A stretch of DNA of 64,000 bases from Notolepis coatsorum (GCA_963971535.1 OZ020585.1:154181371-154245370); one strand, 5' to 3'. Counted from the first letter of the stretch, positions 1 through 12,237 are shown. Notes: generated from the sequence alone by a model not told the origin. A program made the numbers and translations.

Positions 1-869
1 TCGTACCACCTTGAGGAGCACCCTGGAGCTCCCACTCTTCGCGGGGTCGATGTAGAGTACTTCTGCTCTCGAGTTGCTTTGTGGAGCTAGGTTTCGCTTG
101 TTGCTCTCGTGCAGTGCTTCGAGGTGAGCGCCGTCACACTTGCCACACTTCTTCTTAAGGTGGCATTCTGCTGCCATGTGGCCGCGTGCGGAGCGGAAGC
201 AGCGGCGGTTAGCTTTAATCCACTGACTTACTTCGGCGGTGGTCAGTTTCTTGAATGCGTCGCACTTTGACAACCAGTGTTCGTTGTCGCAGTATTGACA
301 TGCGATCTTCCATTTTCCCTTGGCGGGGGTTGTGACTCTTCTGCCGTGACACCGACTCGGCCTGGTGCATCACTGTGATGGGCCTGCTTTGGTCTTTAAA
401 CCTCCTCGGTCCCTCTTTAATGTTCGAGCCACCCCATGCGAAGGTGTCGATTCTTAGGCTGCTAACCTCCCTGGCTAGGAAGTCAGCAAAAATCCAGCAG
501 TGACTGTTCTGTGCCATTCGGGTCACGGTAGTTTTGTTGCCGACGAAAGCGTTCTTGGCGGAATGGGGGGAGCTTCTCCAAGATGCGCTCCACGTTGGAG
601 TTGGCGTACAACTCGTACATCCCCTTCTCTCGTTGGGACTCGAGCATCCCTACTAGGGACTGTACTTTGACAGATAGGTCGTACAGAGCTCGGTTGTCTC
701 TAGCTGGGGGGAGACGTTCGATCTCACGTATCTCCTGAATGACATAGTCCCATGTGCGTCCGTAACGTGCGTCGAGGGCCGCCAGGGCGTCAGAGTAGGG
801 AGTCCGTGAATTGGAGTATGCCAGCGCAATGTTGTGAGCTCTAGTTACCTTGAGACGGTCTCGCTCCAT

Positions 870-1310
870 GGTTTCTTTAGCCTGGAGGCGTCTCTCTTCC
901 AGTCTGAGATGTTCGCGCTCACTCTCTCGTTGCACCGTGGCGTCAGCCTGGAGGTGCCTCTCTTCCAGTCTGAGGTGTTCGCTTTCGTTCTCTCGTTGCG
1001 CCTGGAGGCGTCTCTCTTCCACTCTGGAATGTTCACGCTCACTTTCTCGTTGCGCCTGGAGGCGATCTCTTTCCGCTGAAGCGGTTATCGTGGCGATCAG
1101 GACTCTGGTCGGCCTCGCTTGGGGATGACGCTGATGATGGTGATTTGGAGTTGGCAGGGCTTGGCGGTGACCTGGTCTCCTCACGCGCTCCGAGGTCCAT
1201 CTCGGAGGCGCTGTACTTTGTCTTCTCCCGCGCTCCGAGGTCCATCTCGGGGGCGCGGTGCTCTTTACTCTGGTGCGCTGCGAGGTCCATCTCGGGGGCG
1301 CGGCGTTCTA
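870..1310 (-). repeat. Internal tandem repeats in BEL-1 gag
   Basis: Two sets of in-frame repeats. At about 870-1080 there are four units of roughly 60 bp coding for RESEREH-LRLEERRLQA-type coiled-coil stretches. At about 1180-1310 there are three units of roughly 50 bp coding for APEMDL-type stretches. BEL-2 has a comparable Glu/Arg/Ala coiled coil but with other repeat units. Confidence 0.7.
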
Positions 1311-1606
1311 TGGGTATAGTCAAGTCATGCCCTGCTTGTCCCCCCTCGTAAGCTAAGTCAGTTTCACTTAAACTAGCTTGGGTCTCTACTTCTGGGGTTG
1401 ACAGGTCGATAAGGTTGGGCATACTTGAGCTACCAATGTTATCCTTGCTTAACGTCCTCGTAGATAAGCTAGGAGGTAAATCTACAGCGTAGCCCTGGAG
1501 AGGGGGCTGACGCTGGCGCCTAGGGCGCTCTAATGGGGGAGAGCCGATTGGAGAGTGTCCGCCACTGGCCATATTATCACTAATATTATTATTATTACTG
1601 ATACCA

Positions 1607-1623
1607 TCCGGCTCGAAGGACCA
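1607..1623 (-). other. Primer-binding site, tRNA-Tyr type
   Basis: The + strand reads TCCGGCTCGAAGGACCA, which is the 3' end of an animal tRNA-Tyr including CCA. The minus strand of the element would therefore pair with that tRNA. It sits 2 bp from the LTR, the expected position, and the same site occurs in BEL-2. Confidence 0.8.
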
Positions 1624-1625
1624 AT

Positions 1626-2638
1626 TGTAGCTAAGGGGCTACACAACCCTGACTGTATTCAGATATGTTAGATTAAACCACTGCTAAAGAATATGTTAAT
1701 GGCCAGACAGTATAAGTACACAAAATGGCGGACACTCGGCGCGGGGACAGGGATACAAGTGGAACAAGCATTTTAATAGTCATAGCAACATACATATTAT
1801 ATATCACGGTTCTCTTTTAATAATAGAATGTCAGTGCAACAAAGTCAGAGGTAACGATAGTTCCTATACTACAGATACTCCACCGGTGGAGCTCTGAATG
1901 GAGTGAGACGAAGCGAGGCGGCACAGGGAAAAGCAAGATGGTGGCTGGAGACGGTGGTTCTCTCTAGAGCTCCGGCTCCAGAGAAACTGTAGACTGGTGG
2001 GATAATCCTGTCGTCGCTGGGAGAAGGGGTCTCGTACGGAACCGGTCCTTGTATTCCTAGCGCCCGATGGCAGGGTTAATAGCTATTAATCCAAAAGCCT
2101 GTTGGCATAGATGATAGCTAGTTAGCTCCGTCTGTACTTGAAGCTAACCCGCAGGCGGTCTCCAATGAGTAGTTATGTCCAGAACGTCGCTGGGTTTAAC
2201 TATAAGTCTCTCCACGTTACTTTGCTTACACAAGTCACTATACTGTGCCAATAATGGCTTGACAATATTATAGTGGTATCTAATTAGCCATGCAGCTCTC
2301 TATAACGATACACTGCTCTCGGTCTGTGTACAACTGCACCAGACGTCTTCTCTCTCACTCTGCTAGTTTTCCTGTGGACTCAGCCTGTTCACCTGTACAG
2401 AATCAATGCGCTAGCTCCCTTGTCCGGGCATGCCTGAACATGTTCTGAAACATGTCTAGAGGGGGCGCGCGCCTGGCGCCTATGGCGTTAAGAATGGGAC
2501 ATATACAATAAGGCGAATGATAAGTACTGTTAGGCAAACAGATGACGTAAAGGTATATATCTTATATATATAAACAATATATAAGTTATACAAAATAATA
2601 AACGCAGACTTTCAGTGTTAATCTGGACCTTCAGAACA
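1626..2638 (-). repeat. 5' LTR of BEL-1
   Basis: About 1013 bp, starting TGTAGCTAAGGGG just outside the primer-binding site and ending near TCAGAACA. Both ends resemble those of the BEL-2 LTR (TGTAACTGAGGGG at the start, and TTAATCTG before the end), but the middle does not match it, so this is a different subfamily. The following ATAAC (2639-2643) may be the target duplication; the other side lies outside the window. The outer boundary is inferred by analogy with BEL-2. Confidence 0.65.
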
Positions 2639-4249
2639 ATAACTTTACATTTATTTGGCTATTCGTTTCTTTATATCGCTTTATCCATAGGGCTGCTCTC
2701 ATTTCCAACTGTGTGTTGACAATCCTGGTGTGACATCATCAGCTATATTTCAGAATATATTATTTACCCGCGAGTCGGACGTTTCTGTCCCAGACACCTG
2801 TTAAGCCTGTACGGCTTTTCTTTATCCTTAATCGATCAATAGAGACCGTATTAGATCCCCAATTATCATATCATGGGGTACCATTGGAAAGCCACACTCA
2901 TTGGCTACAACCCGGTCCAAATATTTTCGAGATCGCCAAATGATTGATGGAGCTGGTACTTTGGCGCACGCCTCACATATCGGCATGTAACTCTAGAAGC
3001 GCTGAATGGATTTTGTCACCTGAAAGGGCAATTGACAGGCAACAAATAGGGCTTTAATTATATCTATATATTGTATTAAAAGAAATGCACACCCAAGCCG
3101 CTAGTGGTCGGCAAAGTGGCGCGTCCTCTTTGTTCTTTACTTGTTTTACACTGTAAGTGAATATCCTTCTTCTCTGTTGAAGGCGCTTTATCTCTGAATA
3201 CGTTTTGTGATATCACCATGATTCATAGGAAGTAGCTTGAAAAGTATCCAACCAAAATGTTCAAGTGATGGCTTATTTTGAAGGTATGAATCTGTACGTT
3301 CATAATATGTAAAAATTAAATAAAAAACTTTAAGATTTTTTTGAAGATGCCTCAACATGACCCTAATGTCTATGGCTAGTCACATATATCAGTGCACTGA
3401 AGAACTGACTCGCTCTACTCAAAAACCATTCATACCAGGTGCAGACTCTTAGACATACAGCATAAAGAAAATAAACATTATGTGCTAAAAAATATGTGTA
3501 AACGCTTACAGTAGTTTTTACAAATGCTTAGCTCATTATTTATCCGTTGGCTCCTGTGCATTAACGCATTCTAATGTGGATTTCTCCAGACCTCTTATAA
3601 GAGCATATCAGCAGAGCCTGAGGTGTTGCGAGCTATACTGTATTCCCACTCAACTCCAACCCACAAGTCAGACCAAAACAAAACATGTAAACAAAGTACA
3701 ATATCAAGCGGGGCTCTTTTGCCCACTGTTTGACAGCATTACAGAGTCTAGATTCTTCCTCAGTAGACCTCTCTAGCGTTGTTGTAATTTTTAAGAAAAC
3801 CCAGAGTGAAATCCAACGTCTACTAGTGTCGGTGCAGTGAAGAATAAAAGTGTAATTTATGGCATTTTCTACGATGGATGATGATGGTAGGCTAGGGTGT
3901 GTGTCATTTGTAAACTATACAAATGTCAGTATCAATTAAATGAAAGAATTCACTGTGATGTTTAAAATTGCAATTTTATTTTAGACCGAAACATATAGGC
4001 TAGATTTATTCGAGGCCTCATAGGTTGTAGATAAATGCCACCAGGTTCCACCTACCTACCCTAAATGCCACCTCTAAACGTATTCTACCTACTCTCAAGA
4101 GCATTTATCGCGTGTCTGAAAGAACATCTTGGGACATGCCTCTACTTTGCGAAAACCTTGCACAATGAAATACAGTGGCAGTAGAGGCAGACAAGCCACA
4201 CACTTTGTTGTTTAAAAAAATATATATGTAAAGCTGGTTTCTGAGCACC
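2639..4249. other. No gene recognised
   Basis: About 1.6 kb of AT-rich sequence with only short, unsupported reading frames (the longest 66 codons at 3576-3776). No terminal repeats, tandem repeats or known element tails were seen. It may be single-copy host DNA between the BEL-1 and L2-A insertions. Confidence 0.5.
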
Positions 4250-4734
4250 AATCATAATCAAATACAATTTATTTGTAAGGCCCGACAACACACGTTAATG
4301 TCCCCATGGGCCGGACACGTCTTCTTTAAACAAGTCAAGAAGAAACATAACAATAAATCAAGAACAAAACAAGAACACCATAAGGTCCCACAAATTTAAA
4401 ATAAATGCAAAATAAATGAATGAATGCAAACACTCCCAGACATACCCCACGCGAAGGTAAGGAAAAACTCACTAAAACCTAACAATATGAAAAAATGCAC
4501 CACAGGCAGTGTGGAGGAGAGAAACCTTAGAAGGGCCATTCAACGGGGGATCTCCCTTCTTAGATGTCGGTGATAGTAGTGTTGCAGACTGACAGTTGGT
4601 AAGCATGCACTTATGTGTGTAGTGGAACACAGATGAGTGCATGCAATAGCAACTGAACATTTTGAAAGATTAAAGATAGAGCTGATAGCGGATCTATTTG
4701 AGGCACAGGGGTGGCGCAAAGAGGGTCGCGTCCT

Positions 4735-5000
4735 CCCTGTCTTAATCACGGGACGTTCAACACTCCGGTCATTGCTCCGAGACAGCCGGAGACAGGGAGA
4801 TAGGGGGCGGCGCAGAGAGGGTCGCAACCTCCTCGACATCATCGCGGGACGTCCAGCACTCCGGTCATTACGAGACAGCCGGAGACAGGGAGACAGGAGG
4901 GCATGCAGAGAGCGTCGCATCCTCCCGCTCTTCATCACGGGACGTCCGACACTCCGGTCAACACTCCGGGACAGCAACTCACAGGGAGACAGGGAGACGA
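4735..5000. repeat. Imperfect tandem repeat in the L2-A 3' UTR
   Basis: About three units of roughly 90-110 bp, each containing CGGGACGTYC, ACACTCCGGTCA, GACAGCCGGAGACAGGGAGA and a GCRCAGAGAGGGTCGC-like block. The matching region of L2-C (about 45775-45990) has the same repeat with different unit divergence, so the array belongs to the LINE family and was not created locally. Confidence 0.7.
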
Positions 5001-5261
5001 GACAGGCGTTAGACAGCTTGCGTGATTGTAGTGGGCGGACATAGCAATAGATACAAGTGGTAAGCATATATGTGAATAGAATAGAAGTACTTATCCCAGC
5101 AATGAAACCACATTGACAGACCACAAACCATGTTGACAGACCACAGACAGAAGACGGTAAGGAGCTGATCCATGGCCTCGGTGGTGCACGTAGAGCAGTC
5201 ACTGCAATCTTGGCCAAGACCCCGAGACAACCATCACCTTGCTCAGCACTACGAGACAGGC

Positions 5262-5698
5262 ACTTTTTACCAACGGATTTCCAGTTCTGCGTTAAAGTTC
5301 TGCGATCTGATTGGCCACTGATGTTTCTGGTGCAATCTGATTGGCCACTGACGTTTCTGGTCATGTGACATGTGCGCCCAATCGCATGACGCATGTGTCT
5401 TTGCCCATTTCCGCTTCGAACGGGATGCAAACTATCTAACGCCTAGTTTATCACTGGTTAAGCTTAGGTGACTCTTTCGAAGTTGGTTAAGGTTAGACTT
5501 TGGAATCAGGGCTGGTGTTCTATTGCCCTGCTCTAAGACAAACTCTAACCTTAACCAACTTCGAAAGAGTGCCTAAGCTTGACCGGTGAAAGAAAAAGGG
5601 ATCACACAATTGGCCGCACATGTCACACAACCAGAAACGTCAGTGGCCAATCAGATCGCAGAACGTGCACGCGGAACTGGAAATCCGTTGGTAAAAGT
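5262..5698. mobile_element. Palindromic MITE nested in the L2-A 3' UTR
   Basis: The ends are inverted copies of each other (ACTTTTTACCAACGG near 5262; CCGTTGGTAAAAGT ending 5698), continuing inward through TTTCCAGTTC and CTGATTGGCCACTGA. An inner inverted pair surrounds the centre: AAGCTTAGG...TTCGAAGTTGGTTAAGG and its complement. The L2-C copy lacks this block at the same place, which shows it is an insertion. The same inner motif recurs in the elements at about 47985-48190 and 56744-57080. No coding potential. The target duplication is not clear. Confidence 0.65.
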
Positions 5699-6075
5699 AT
5701 TGATGCGGTTGGGACAGGGGTTAGAGTTCCCATGTTTGTAGTGGGCGGAGATGGAGCAACAGATACATGCAGCGAGCACATGCACACATGGCGACAGCAG
5801 AACCACAGTATACAAGAAAATTGTGAAATAGAGCAATGGATTGAACCACTGCAAGCGCATGGACACAGGGTGAAATACGAGACAACAGCCCAGGGCCGCA
5901 TGCCCCGTAGCGGCAGGAGGAGCCACTCAGAAGGTTCAGCACTGCAGGCCAGACAGAAGGCGGTACGAAGCCATTTCACGGGACCGGCCGAGACAGAGAC
6001 AGAGGCCAAAAGGTTCTAGACATCCTAACTAAACTAGACAGATTAATCTAAAGGTCAGTCCCCGACCAGGTGAGA

Positions 6076-8079
6076 TCAGGGTAGGTTGAAGGAGAGAGAG
6101 AAAAGATGGGTCTTAAGCAGGGATTTAAAAGCTTCGACAGAGCAGGCACCCCTGACAACGGCAGGTAATTTGTTCCACAGGTAGGGAGCGCGGTAGACAA
6201 AGGCTCTGTGGCCGGCGGATTTCTTTTTAACCCTAGGAATCGATAGAAGCCCCGCATTTTGTGAGCGCAGAGCACGAGCGGGCGAGTATCGGGAGATGAG
6301 ATCGGATAGATAGAGTGGTGCAAGCCCATTTACAATTTTGTAGGTGAGGAGTAGCACTTTAAAGTCAGATCGGGCTTGAATAGGAAGCCAGTGTACGGCG
6401 GACAAAACTGGTGTGATGTGATCAAATTTTCTAGTTCTAGTTAGTATCCGTGCAGCCGCATTTTGCACGAGTTGAAGATTTTTGATGCTTGAATTAGGTA
6501 GGCCTGAAAAAAGTGCATTACAGTAGTCCAGACGTGATGAGACAAAAGCATGAATCAGGGTTTCAGCATCGGCCAGAGTTAAAATGGGGCGAATTTTTGC
6601 GATATTACGAAGATGGAAGAAGGCAATTTTGGTGAATTTTTTTATGTGCATTAAATGAGAGGGAGGAATAAAAAATTACTCAGAGGTTTTTTATGGTGGA
6701 GGTCTGGGATACATGACAAGTATCAAAGTTGAGGGAGATGTCCTGAAACAGGCCTCTGTGGTTTGGGGGGCCAACAATTAACATCTCAGTTTTATCTGCA
6801 TTAAGGAGTAGAAAGTTTTGCGACATCCACTTTTTGACGGCAAGCAAGCAGGCCTCAAGGTTTTGTAATTGGGAGGAATCATTTGGCTTAATATGTATAT
6901 ATAATTGGATGTCATCAGCGTACAAATGAAAGTTTATGCCAAATTTGCATATGATATTGCCGAGGGGTAGCATGTAAATCGAAAATAGCAAAGGGCCCAG
7001 GACAGAGCCTTGTGGGACACCACATTGCACTGGGAGGGTCTCAGATGTTAAATCATTATAGACCACGCAGTGTGTTCTATCAGTTAAATAAGATTTTAAA
7101 CCAAGCAAGTGTGTGACCCCAAATGCCAACATGATTCTCAAGCCGACCTAGAAGAATCGAGTGATCGATAGTGTCAAAGGCTGCACTGAGATCAAGCAAT
7201 AAGAGCACAGAAGTTAGGTTTGAGTCAAGAGAGAGCAGTAAGTCATTTGTGACTTTGGTAACCGCCGTTTCGGTAGAGTGTAAGGCTCTAAAGCCAGATT
7301 GAAAAGATTCATTAAGATTATTGTTTGATAAATGGTCAGTAAGTTGCGTTGCGACGATTCGTTCTAACACTTTGGATAGGAACGGAAGATTGGAGATGGG
7401 TCTGTAATTTTTTAAGATTAGAGGGTTGAGGTCCGGTTTTTTAAGTAGTGGTTTAATGACGGCTGATTTAAAGGCCAGGGGCACCACGCCAGTAGACAAG
7501 GAGGTGTTGAAGACATTGAGTAGGGCAGGGCCTAGAGTTGGGAAGAGTTTTTTGTTGAGAGTTGCTGGAAGAGGGTCAAAGAGACAGGTTGAGGGTTTAG
7601 CCGCGCCAACCAATTTAGAGAGGGCACTAAGTGAGACGTTTTCAAGGCAGCATAGCGTATGGCTGGATTCAAAGTCAGGGGGAAGGCCCATCAGAGGTTG
7701 GGAGGGACTCTGATTGTTGAGTAAGGCAACAATTTCATCTCTAATGAGGTCAATTTTCTTGGTAAAGAATTTAATGAATTCGTTAGCCGAGAACGCATGG
7801 TTTAGGGCACTTGATTGTTTCTGAGTAAGTTTAGCAACTGTGTCAAACAGAAACTTTGAGTTGTTTTTGTTTTCATTAATGAGCCTGGAAAAATATGAGG
7901 TTTTGGCATGTGAGAGTGCCTTTTTGTAGTTACGTAAACTATCATTCCAGGCAAGGCGGAATACTTCGAGTTTGGTCGAACGCCATTTATGTTCAAGTTT
8001 GCGACAAGCCTTTTTAAAGGAGCGCGTTTCCTCCGTAAACCAGGGAGTTTGTTTTTGTGGAGCACGTTTAATTTTAGGC
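6076..8079 (-). pseudogene. Reverse transcriptase of L2-A (broken)
   Basis: Translation on the minus strand gives an L2-clade reverse transcriptase spread over at least four frames. From N to C: the post-endonuclease linker (TPWFTEETR near 8030), YRPISNLPFLSKVLERIV near 7390, the catalytic block LLLLDLSAAFDTIDHSILL near 7170, GVPQGSVLGPLLFS near 7010, and YADDIQLYI near 6915, with both catalytic aspartates present. The C-terminal block LIHAFVSSRLDYCNALFSGL to WNKLPAVVRG ends at 6076. Enzymes of this family copy the LINE RNA into DNA at a nicked target. Frame changes occur near 6650-6680, 7080-7140 and 7700-7800, so this copy cannot make the enzyme. Confidence 0.85.
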
Positions 8080-8188
8080 TTAACACTTTCGCGGCCACTT
8101 GGATCCGTCTAAAATCACTCTAGACGGCCAGCATTTCTAAACAGACTTGAATAGTCCGTGGGGATGTTTGTAGAGCTAAATCTATACT

Positions 8189-9547
8189 CAGTGATGGGCA
8201 GTAGCTTGCTACAAGTAGCGACGCTACATAGCTTAACTACAATTCTCAGTAGTGTGCTGGTAGCTCGCTACTTTTTAACCAGGGTAGCGATCTCTGTAGC
8301 GGAGCTATTTATAGAAGGAAGTAGTAACGTAGCGACGAGAAACGTTACACGCTACTTTCGAGAGAACAGTCTAGACTAGAAGGAGAAAAAAAACTCCCCG
8401 TAAAAAACCCACTATGATTGGTTGGTTTGTTTAGATATGAGTGACGACTCACGATTGGGTATGGTAGGCCAAAAAATTATGGGTAGGCCAATCAGAGGCA
8501 GGATAGGGCGGGACTCCAGCCGCAAAGCAGGAAGTGAAAATCAAAACACAGACGTATTGAATGAATGCAATTTAACGGATTACATGAACCAGTCTGCGCG
8601 AAATGGCAGAGGGGTTCGATGGCATTGATGACAACAATGACTCTCCATGGCCCTATCTGGGACACATTTATGAGTTTGACTGAAAAAACGGCTAAAACAT
8701 ATGCTGCTCTCTCAACACGTCCAGCACTAACTTGAAGACACATTCAGGTGAGCTGATGAAAATCAACTGTTCCCAAACAGCACACAAGTCAGTACACTTT
8801 GTCAACAGCTTTAACTAAGATAGCTGCTATCATGATGTTTCACTGTAGGCAGAAAATGAACAATATTATTGGGGTGGAGAAAAGAAAAAAAGAGGGAAAA
8901 GCAGTGGTTCTCAACCTGTGGGACAGGACCCCCAGGGGCGGTCCCCACATGATTTTGGGGCCATGGAATGTTTTGTGAGTTACATATTTAAATACATTTG
9001 GTCATTTAGCTGACACTTTCATTCAAAGCAACTTACAAATTGTGTACAACAAGTCAGTAGGAGTGGTACATATCTAGCAGCCAAGGATAAGTAGTATTGT
9101 TTGTCAGTGTCAAGCTTGAGTGTTATACTCTGAGTACATACTGTAGTAGTATAGACATATTAGCATAGTTGGTAGTAGTATATACATGGTAGCATAATAC
9201 TAGTAAAATGAAGTAAAACAATTCAGATATTGAAGAAGTGTGTAATACAAGTTCATGTTAAAAGGATGACACAAAAAGCCAGACCGAGGGCTTGTTTCAG
9301 TTTTATAATAAACAATCAAACTGAGAATTCTTTTTCCTGCCTATTTGTTTGGTGGAAACTTGGTCACGAAGTAAAAAAAAAAAAAAAAAAAAGTAGTGCC
9401 GATGTAGCTAGCTATTTTTGCCATGTTCTTGTAGTGTAGCTTGCTACATTTCTCTGGGGATAGCTTCCATTGTAGTTGAGCTATATTTAATCGAGAGTAA
9501 CTTGTAGTGTAGCTTGCTACATTTTCCAAGTAGCTTGCCCATCACTG
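8189..9547. mobile_element. hAT transposon, non-autonomous, nested in piggyBac copy 1
   Basis: Starts CAGTGATGGGCA and ends TGCCCATCACTG (perfect 12-bp terminal inverted repeats). It is flanked by the 8-bp duplication TCTATACT (8181-8188 and 9548-9555), as expected for hAT. Repeats of TAGCTTGCTAC and similar words near both ends look like subterminal transposase-binding repeats. 1359 bp, no transposase; the longest reading frame (8422-8628) shows no domain. The interior includes an A-run (9371-9391) and a short L2-type 3' tail (about 8960-9060). The copy 2 piggyBac element lacks this block, giving an empty-site comparison. Confidence 0.9.
8960..9060 (-). repeat. Short L2/SINE-type 3' tail inside the hAT element
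   Basis: The + strand reads CATTTGGTCATTTAGCTGAC and AAAGCAACTTACAA, the complement of the tail widely seen at the ends of fish L2-type LINEs and the SINEs they move. The same tail occurs in the opposite orientation at about 57575-57630. Confidence 0.5.
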
Positions 9548-9605
9548 TCTATACTTTATAGTATTGCTATCTGTCCATTCTCATTGTCAATTGACACCAT
9601 AAACC

Positions 9606-10103
9606 TGATAGATATTTCATTAATATAATCATTAATATCTAATATCTTCTAAGCTCTTCTATCTAAGCTCCTCTGGTGAGAGCATAATCTCCCCCACTGT
9701 GCCAATGGGTCGAGTGACGAAGCCAGGCATCACCTACCTAGAAATACATTGACCTGATGACCTGTGTGACCTAATGTGCATGCATGGCTATATTGTCCTC
9801 CGGCCACAGGCCAGTGAGACCAGATTCATCCTTAGACTACTATCATATACGACCAAGCCTGTCTGATCATCATTTTTAACCAGTGGCTCGCTAAATTTGG
9901 AACCCACATAGTATTTAAGCCATGATTGTGTCATCATTCTGGAGCCACACAGCCCCCATGTAGGGCTGTGGTCTCCAGGACTGTTCCTCGTTCTCTGTGT
10001 TCCTGTCTCATTAAATACCATCGATTGACTTCACCTTCGTGTCTGGAATATCTGTCCAGCTGGCTCATCATATCAATCCAAACAACTCAGTTTTATACTA
10101 TCA
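9606..10103 (+). repeat. 5' LTR of the small LTR element
   Basis: Begins TGATAGATATTTCATTAAT, ends ATACTATCA. Pairs with 10959-11457. The sequence after it begins AATGGAGGCGCTGCTGAG; I could not match this confidently to a tRNA 3' end. Confidence 0.85.
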
Positions 10104-10958
10104 AATGGAGGCGCTGCTGAGATTGATTTGGGCCAGATGACAGACCAAGAACAACAAAGAAGGACCGCTGGTGCTTTTTCTTCAGTAACAGAACGAGGAC
10201 TCCTGACATCAGAAAGAAGGAAACATGGAGAATGGCAAAGAAGACGTTGCAAGGTGACCCAGACCACCAGCAGACGGCCATCGCTGTCCTCCCTGGAGAC
10301 CATCCTACAGGCTGGAGGAGGAGGCAGCTAAGCCCAATATCTCCTCCACCCAGCGAGGCCAAACACCACAGCCTGGTACAGATCATCTACGACGCGAACA
10401 GGAAGACAGCAGCAGGAGAGACACTGAGGCAGAGCTGAGGAGACGGGGTGCCAGCTGGGGAGAGGCGGAGAAGACAGCTCAAAGACACTGAGGCAGACCA
10501 CCAGAAGAGACATCTTGCCTTAGAGCCGCACTCTGGAACGGGGACTTCTCGTTCAAAAAGGAAAACTTTGCACTGGGAAGGGAGACCTGCATGCACCTCT
10601 ATTGGGGGTAGGGGGTCTGCGGGCGGATGCAACACAGCCAAGGCTGGTTGGTTCGACGTATGATCTACCTCAACCTTTTGGGGGTAGGTGTATCCTAACT
10701 AAGGGGAGGAATGCATCCGAACGGAAGGGGTGCACCTGAGTAAGGGGGGTTCAGGGTTAGGTGTAATTATTTTGGAAGTTGCAAATCTGTGTGTCTCTCT
10801 CTCTTTTCTCATTCCCTCTCTCGCTCCCCCCCTCTTCTCTCTCTCTCACCTCTCTAACTTTAGTTTTCTTATGATGTGTTTAATGGTTGATAATCGACAG
10901 GTATGGTCCATTAATGAACTGTTGTGTTGACATATTTGATTAATGTCAAGAGAGGGGT

Positions 10959-11457
10959 TGATAGATATTTCATTAATATAATCATTAATGTCTAATATCT
11001 TCTAAGCTCTTCTATCTAAGCTCCTCTGTTGAGAGCATAATCTCCCCAACTGTGCCAATGGGTCGAGTGACGAAGCCAGGCAGGCACCTACCTAGAAATA
11101 CATTGACCTGATGACCTGTGTGACCTAATGTGCATGCATGGCTATATCGTCCTCTGGCCACAGGCCAGTGAGACCAGATTCATCCTTAGACTACTACCAT
11201 ATACGACCAAGCCTGTCTGATCATCATTTTTAACCAGTGGCTCGCTAAATTTGGAACCCACATAGTATTTAAGCCATGATTGTGTCATCATTCTGGAGCC
11301 ACACAGCCCCCATGGAGGGCTGTGGTCTCCAGGACTGTTCCTCGTTCTCTGTGTTTCTGTGTCAATAAATACCATCGATTGACTTCACCTTCGTGTCCTG
11401 AATATCTGTCCAGCTGGCTCATCATATCAATCCAAAGAACTCAGTTTTATACTATCA
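10959..11457 (+). repeat. 3' LTR of the small LTR element
   Basis: Near-identical to 9606-10103. An AATAAATA polyadenylation-type signal lies near 11365, in the last quarter of the LTR. Confidence 0.85.
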
Positions 11458-12237
11458 AACCGTCCCTTCAAAATGGCTTAAAGAAAAAAAAATTCATCAA
11501 TACGTTCTCATTTTATAGCGTCTTGACTAAGGGATTATAGCGTTATAACTAAGGGATTTGGTCTAGTATATTTCCTGGAAGGCGAGATACAGGGCGCTAA
11601 GCTACTAACGTTAAATCCAATGGCATTTCGGCTATACAGAAGCTACAGTTAAAACTCAAACTGCATATGATCGGTATGATGGTCCACCATGAATGCATGA
11701 AAGGGGGGGGCAGGGGACGTCGTTTCTGATTATTGATTACCAATAACCGCGTTAGCCTCAGTAGCCACATACGCTGATCGGATGGATGGCTAACACAACA
11801 AGCCCTGATCAGCATGTAATTTACGTGAAAAAGATCTTACCATGGGCCGGTTGGATCCTCCAAAGGATTTCCCAGTTATCGATTGCCATCTGGTAGATCG
11901 ATATGTCCATTGGCTGATGATATATTCCTTTACTGCACACTGAAATCTGCGTCCCAAAACGTATTCCAAGCTACAGGCTATAGGCATCGCTTCATGTTAG
12001 CAGAAAACTACATTGGAGGTCCAGAAAAAACAAGACAACTTCTGCCACAGGGAACACTGCATTATCGAGATAGCGCCCCTAAGAGGATCTGGCCGGTAAT
12101 GCACTTTTTCGAATTCAAAGAGTAGGATACTTCTGCAGTGCTGCTCGGTGACATCGAGTAGGTTATTACAATCGAATAAAAGCCAAAACAACCTTGCCAC
12201 GGACATGTCCGTGGTTGGTCCTCAACCGTTGTGTTAA

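Larger units (their letters stand above)
1..2638 (-). mobile_element. BEL/Pao LTR retrotransposon, 5' part (BEL-1), fossil
   Basis: The element reads right to left and runs off the left edge of the window. From the right it holds a 5' LTR, a tRNA-type primer-binding site and a gag-like coding region. The gag protein is plainly related to that of the BEL element at 25.4-31.4 kb: both share the blocks HNIALAY, YVIQEIR and ANSNVERILEKLPP, and a Cys-rich region coded near 150-300 matches the zinc-knuckle part of the second copy. The N-terminal part is rich in Glu/Arg repeats that should form a coiled coil. It is broken, with roughly three or more interruptions in gag. It looks older than BEL-2. 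A date from LTR divergence is impossible because only one LTR lies in the window. Confidence 0.85.
9606..11457 (+). mobile_element. Small non-autonomous LTR element nested in piggyBac copy 1, fossil
   Basis: Two direct repeats of about 498 bp (9606-10103 and 10959-11457) begin TGATAG and end CTATCA and enclose 855 bp without recognisable gag or pol. A purine tract AAGAGAGGGGT (10948-10958) precedes the right repeat, placing the element on the + strand. The flanks repeat AACC (9602-9605 and 11458-11461), and the piggyBac copy at 41.8-42.8 kb reads AAACCGG across the same point, so the empty site is visible. The LTRs differ at roughly 3% of positions by eye, so the insertion is older than BEL-2. 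It has no coding capacity of its own. Confidence 0.85.
8084..12233. mobile_element. piggyBac-like non-autonomous transposon, copy 1, with two nested elements
   Basis: Flanked by TTAA on both sides (8080-8083 and 12234-12237). The ends read CACTTTCGCGGCC (left) and CACAACGGTTGAGG (right, reverse complement), a weak terminal inverted repeat. After removing the nested hAT and LTR elements about 927 bp remain, and these align by eye end to end with copy 2 at 41825-42770 (946 bp), which also lies between two TTAAs. A palindrome CCACGGACATGTCCGTGG (12197-12214) lies close to the right end. No transposase is encoded. TTAA targeting is the hallmark of the piggyBac superfamily; assignment to it rests on this and on the CAC termini, not on protein. 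Confidence 0.75.

Noticed and set aside
3576-3776. 66-codon plus-strand ORF
   Set aside because: No domain, no repeat copy and no supporting signals.
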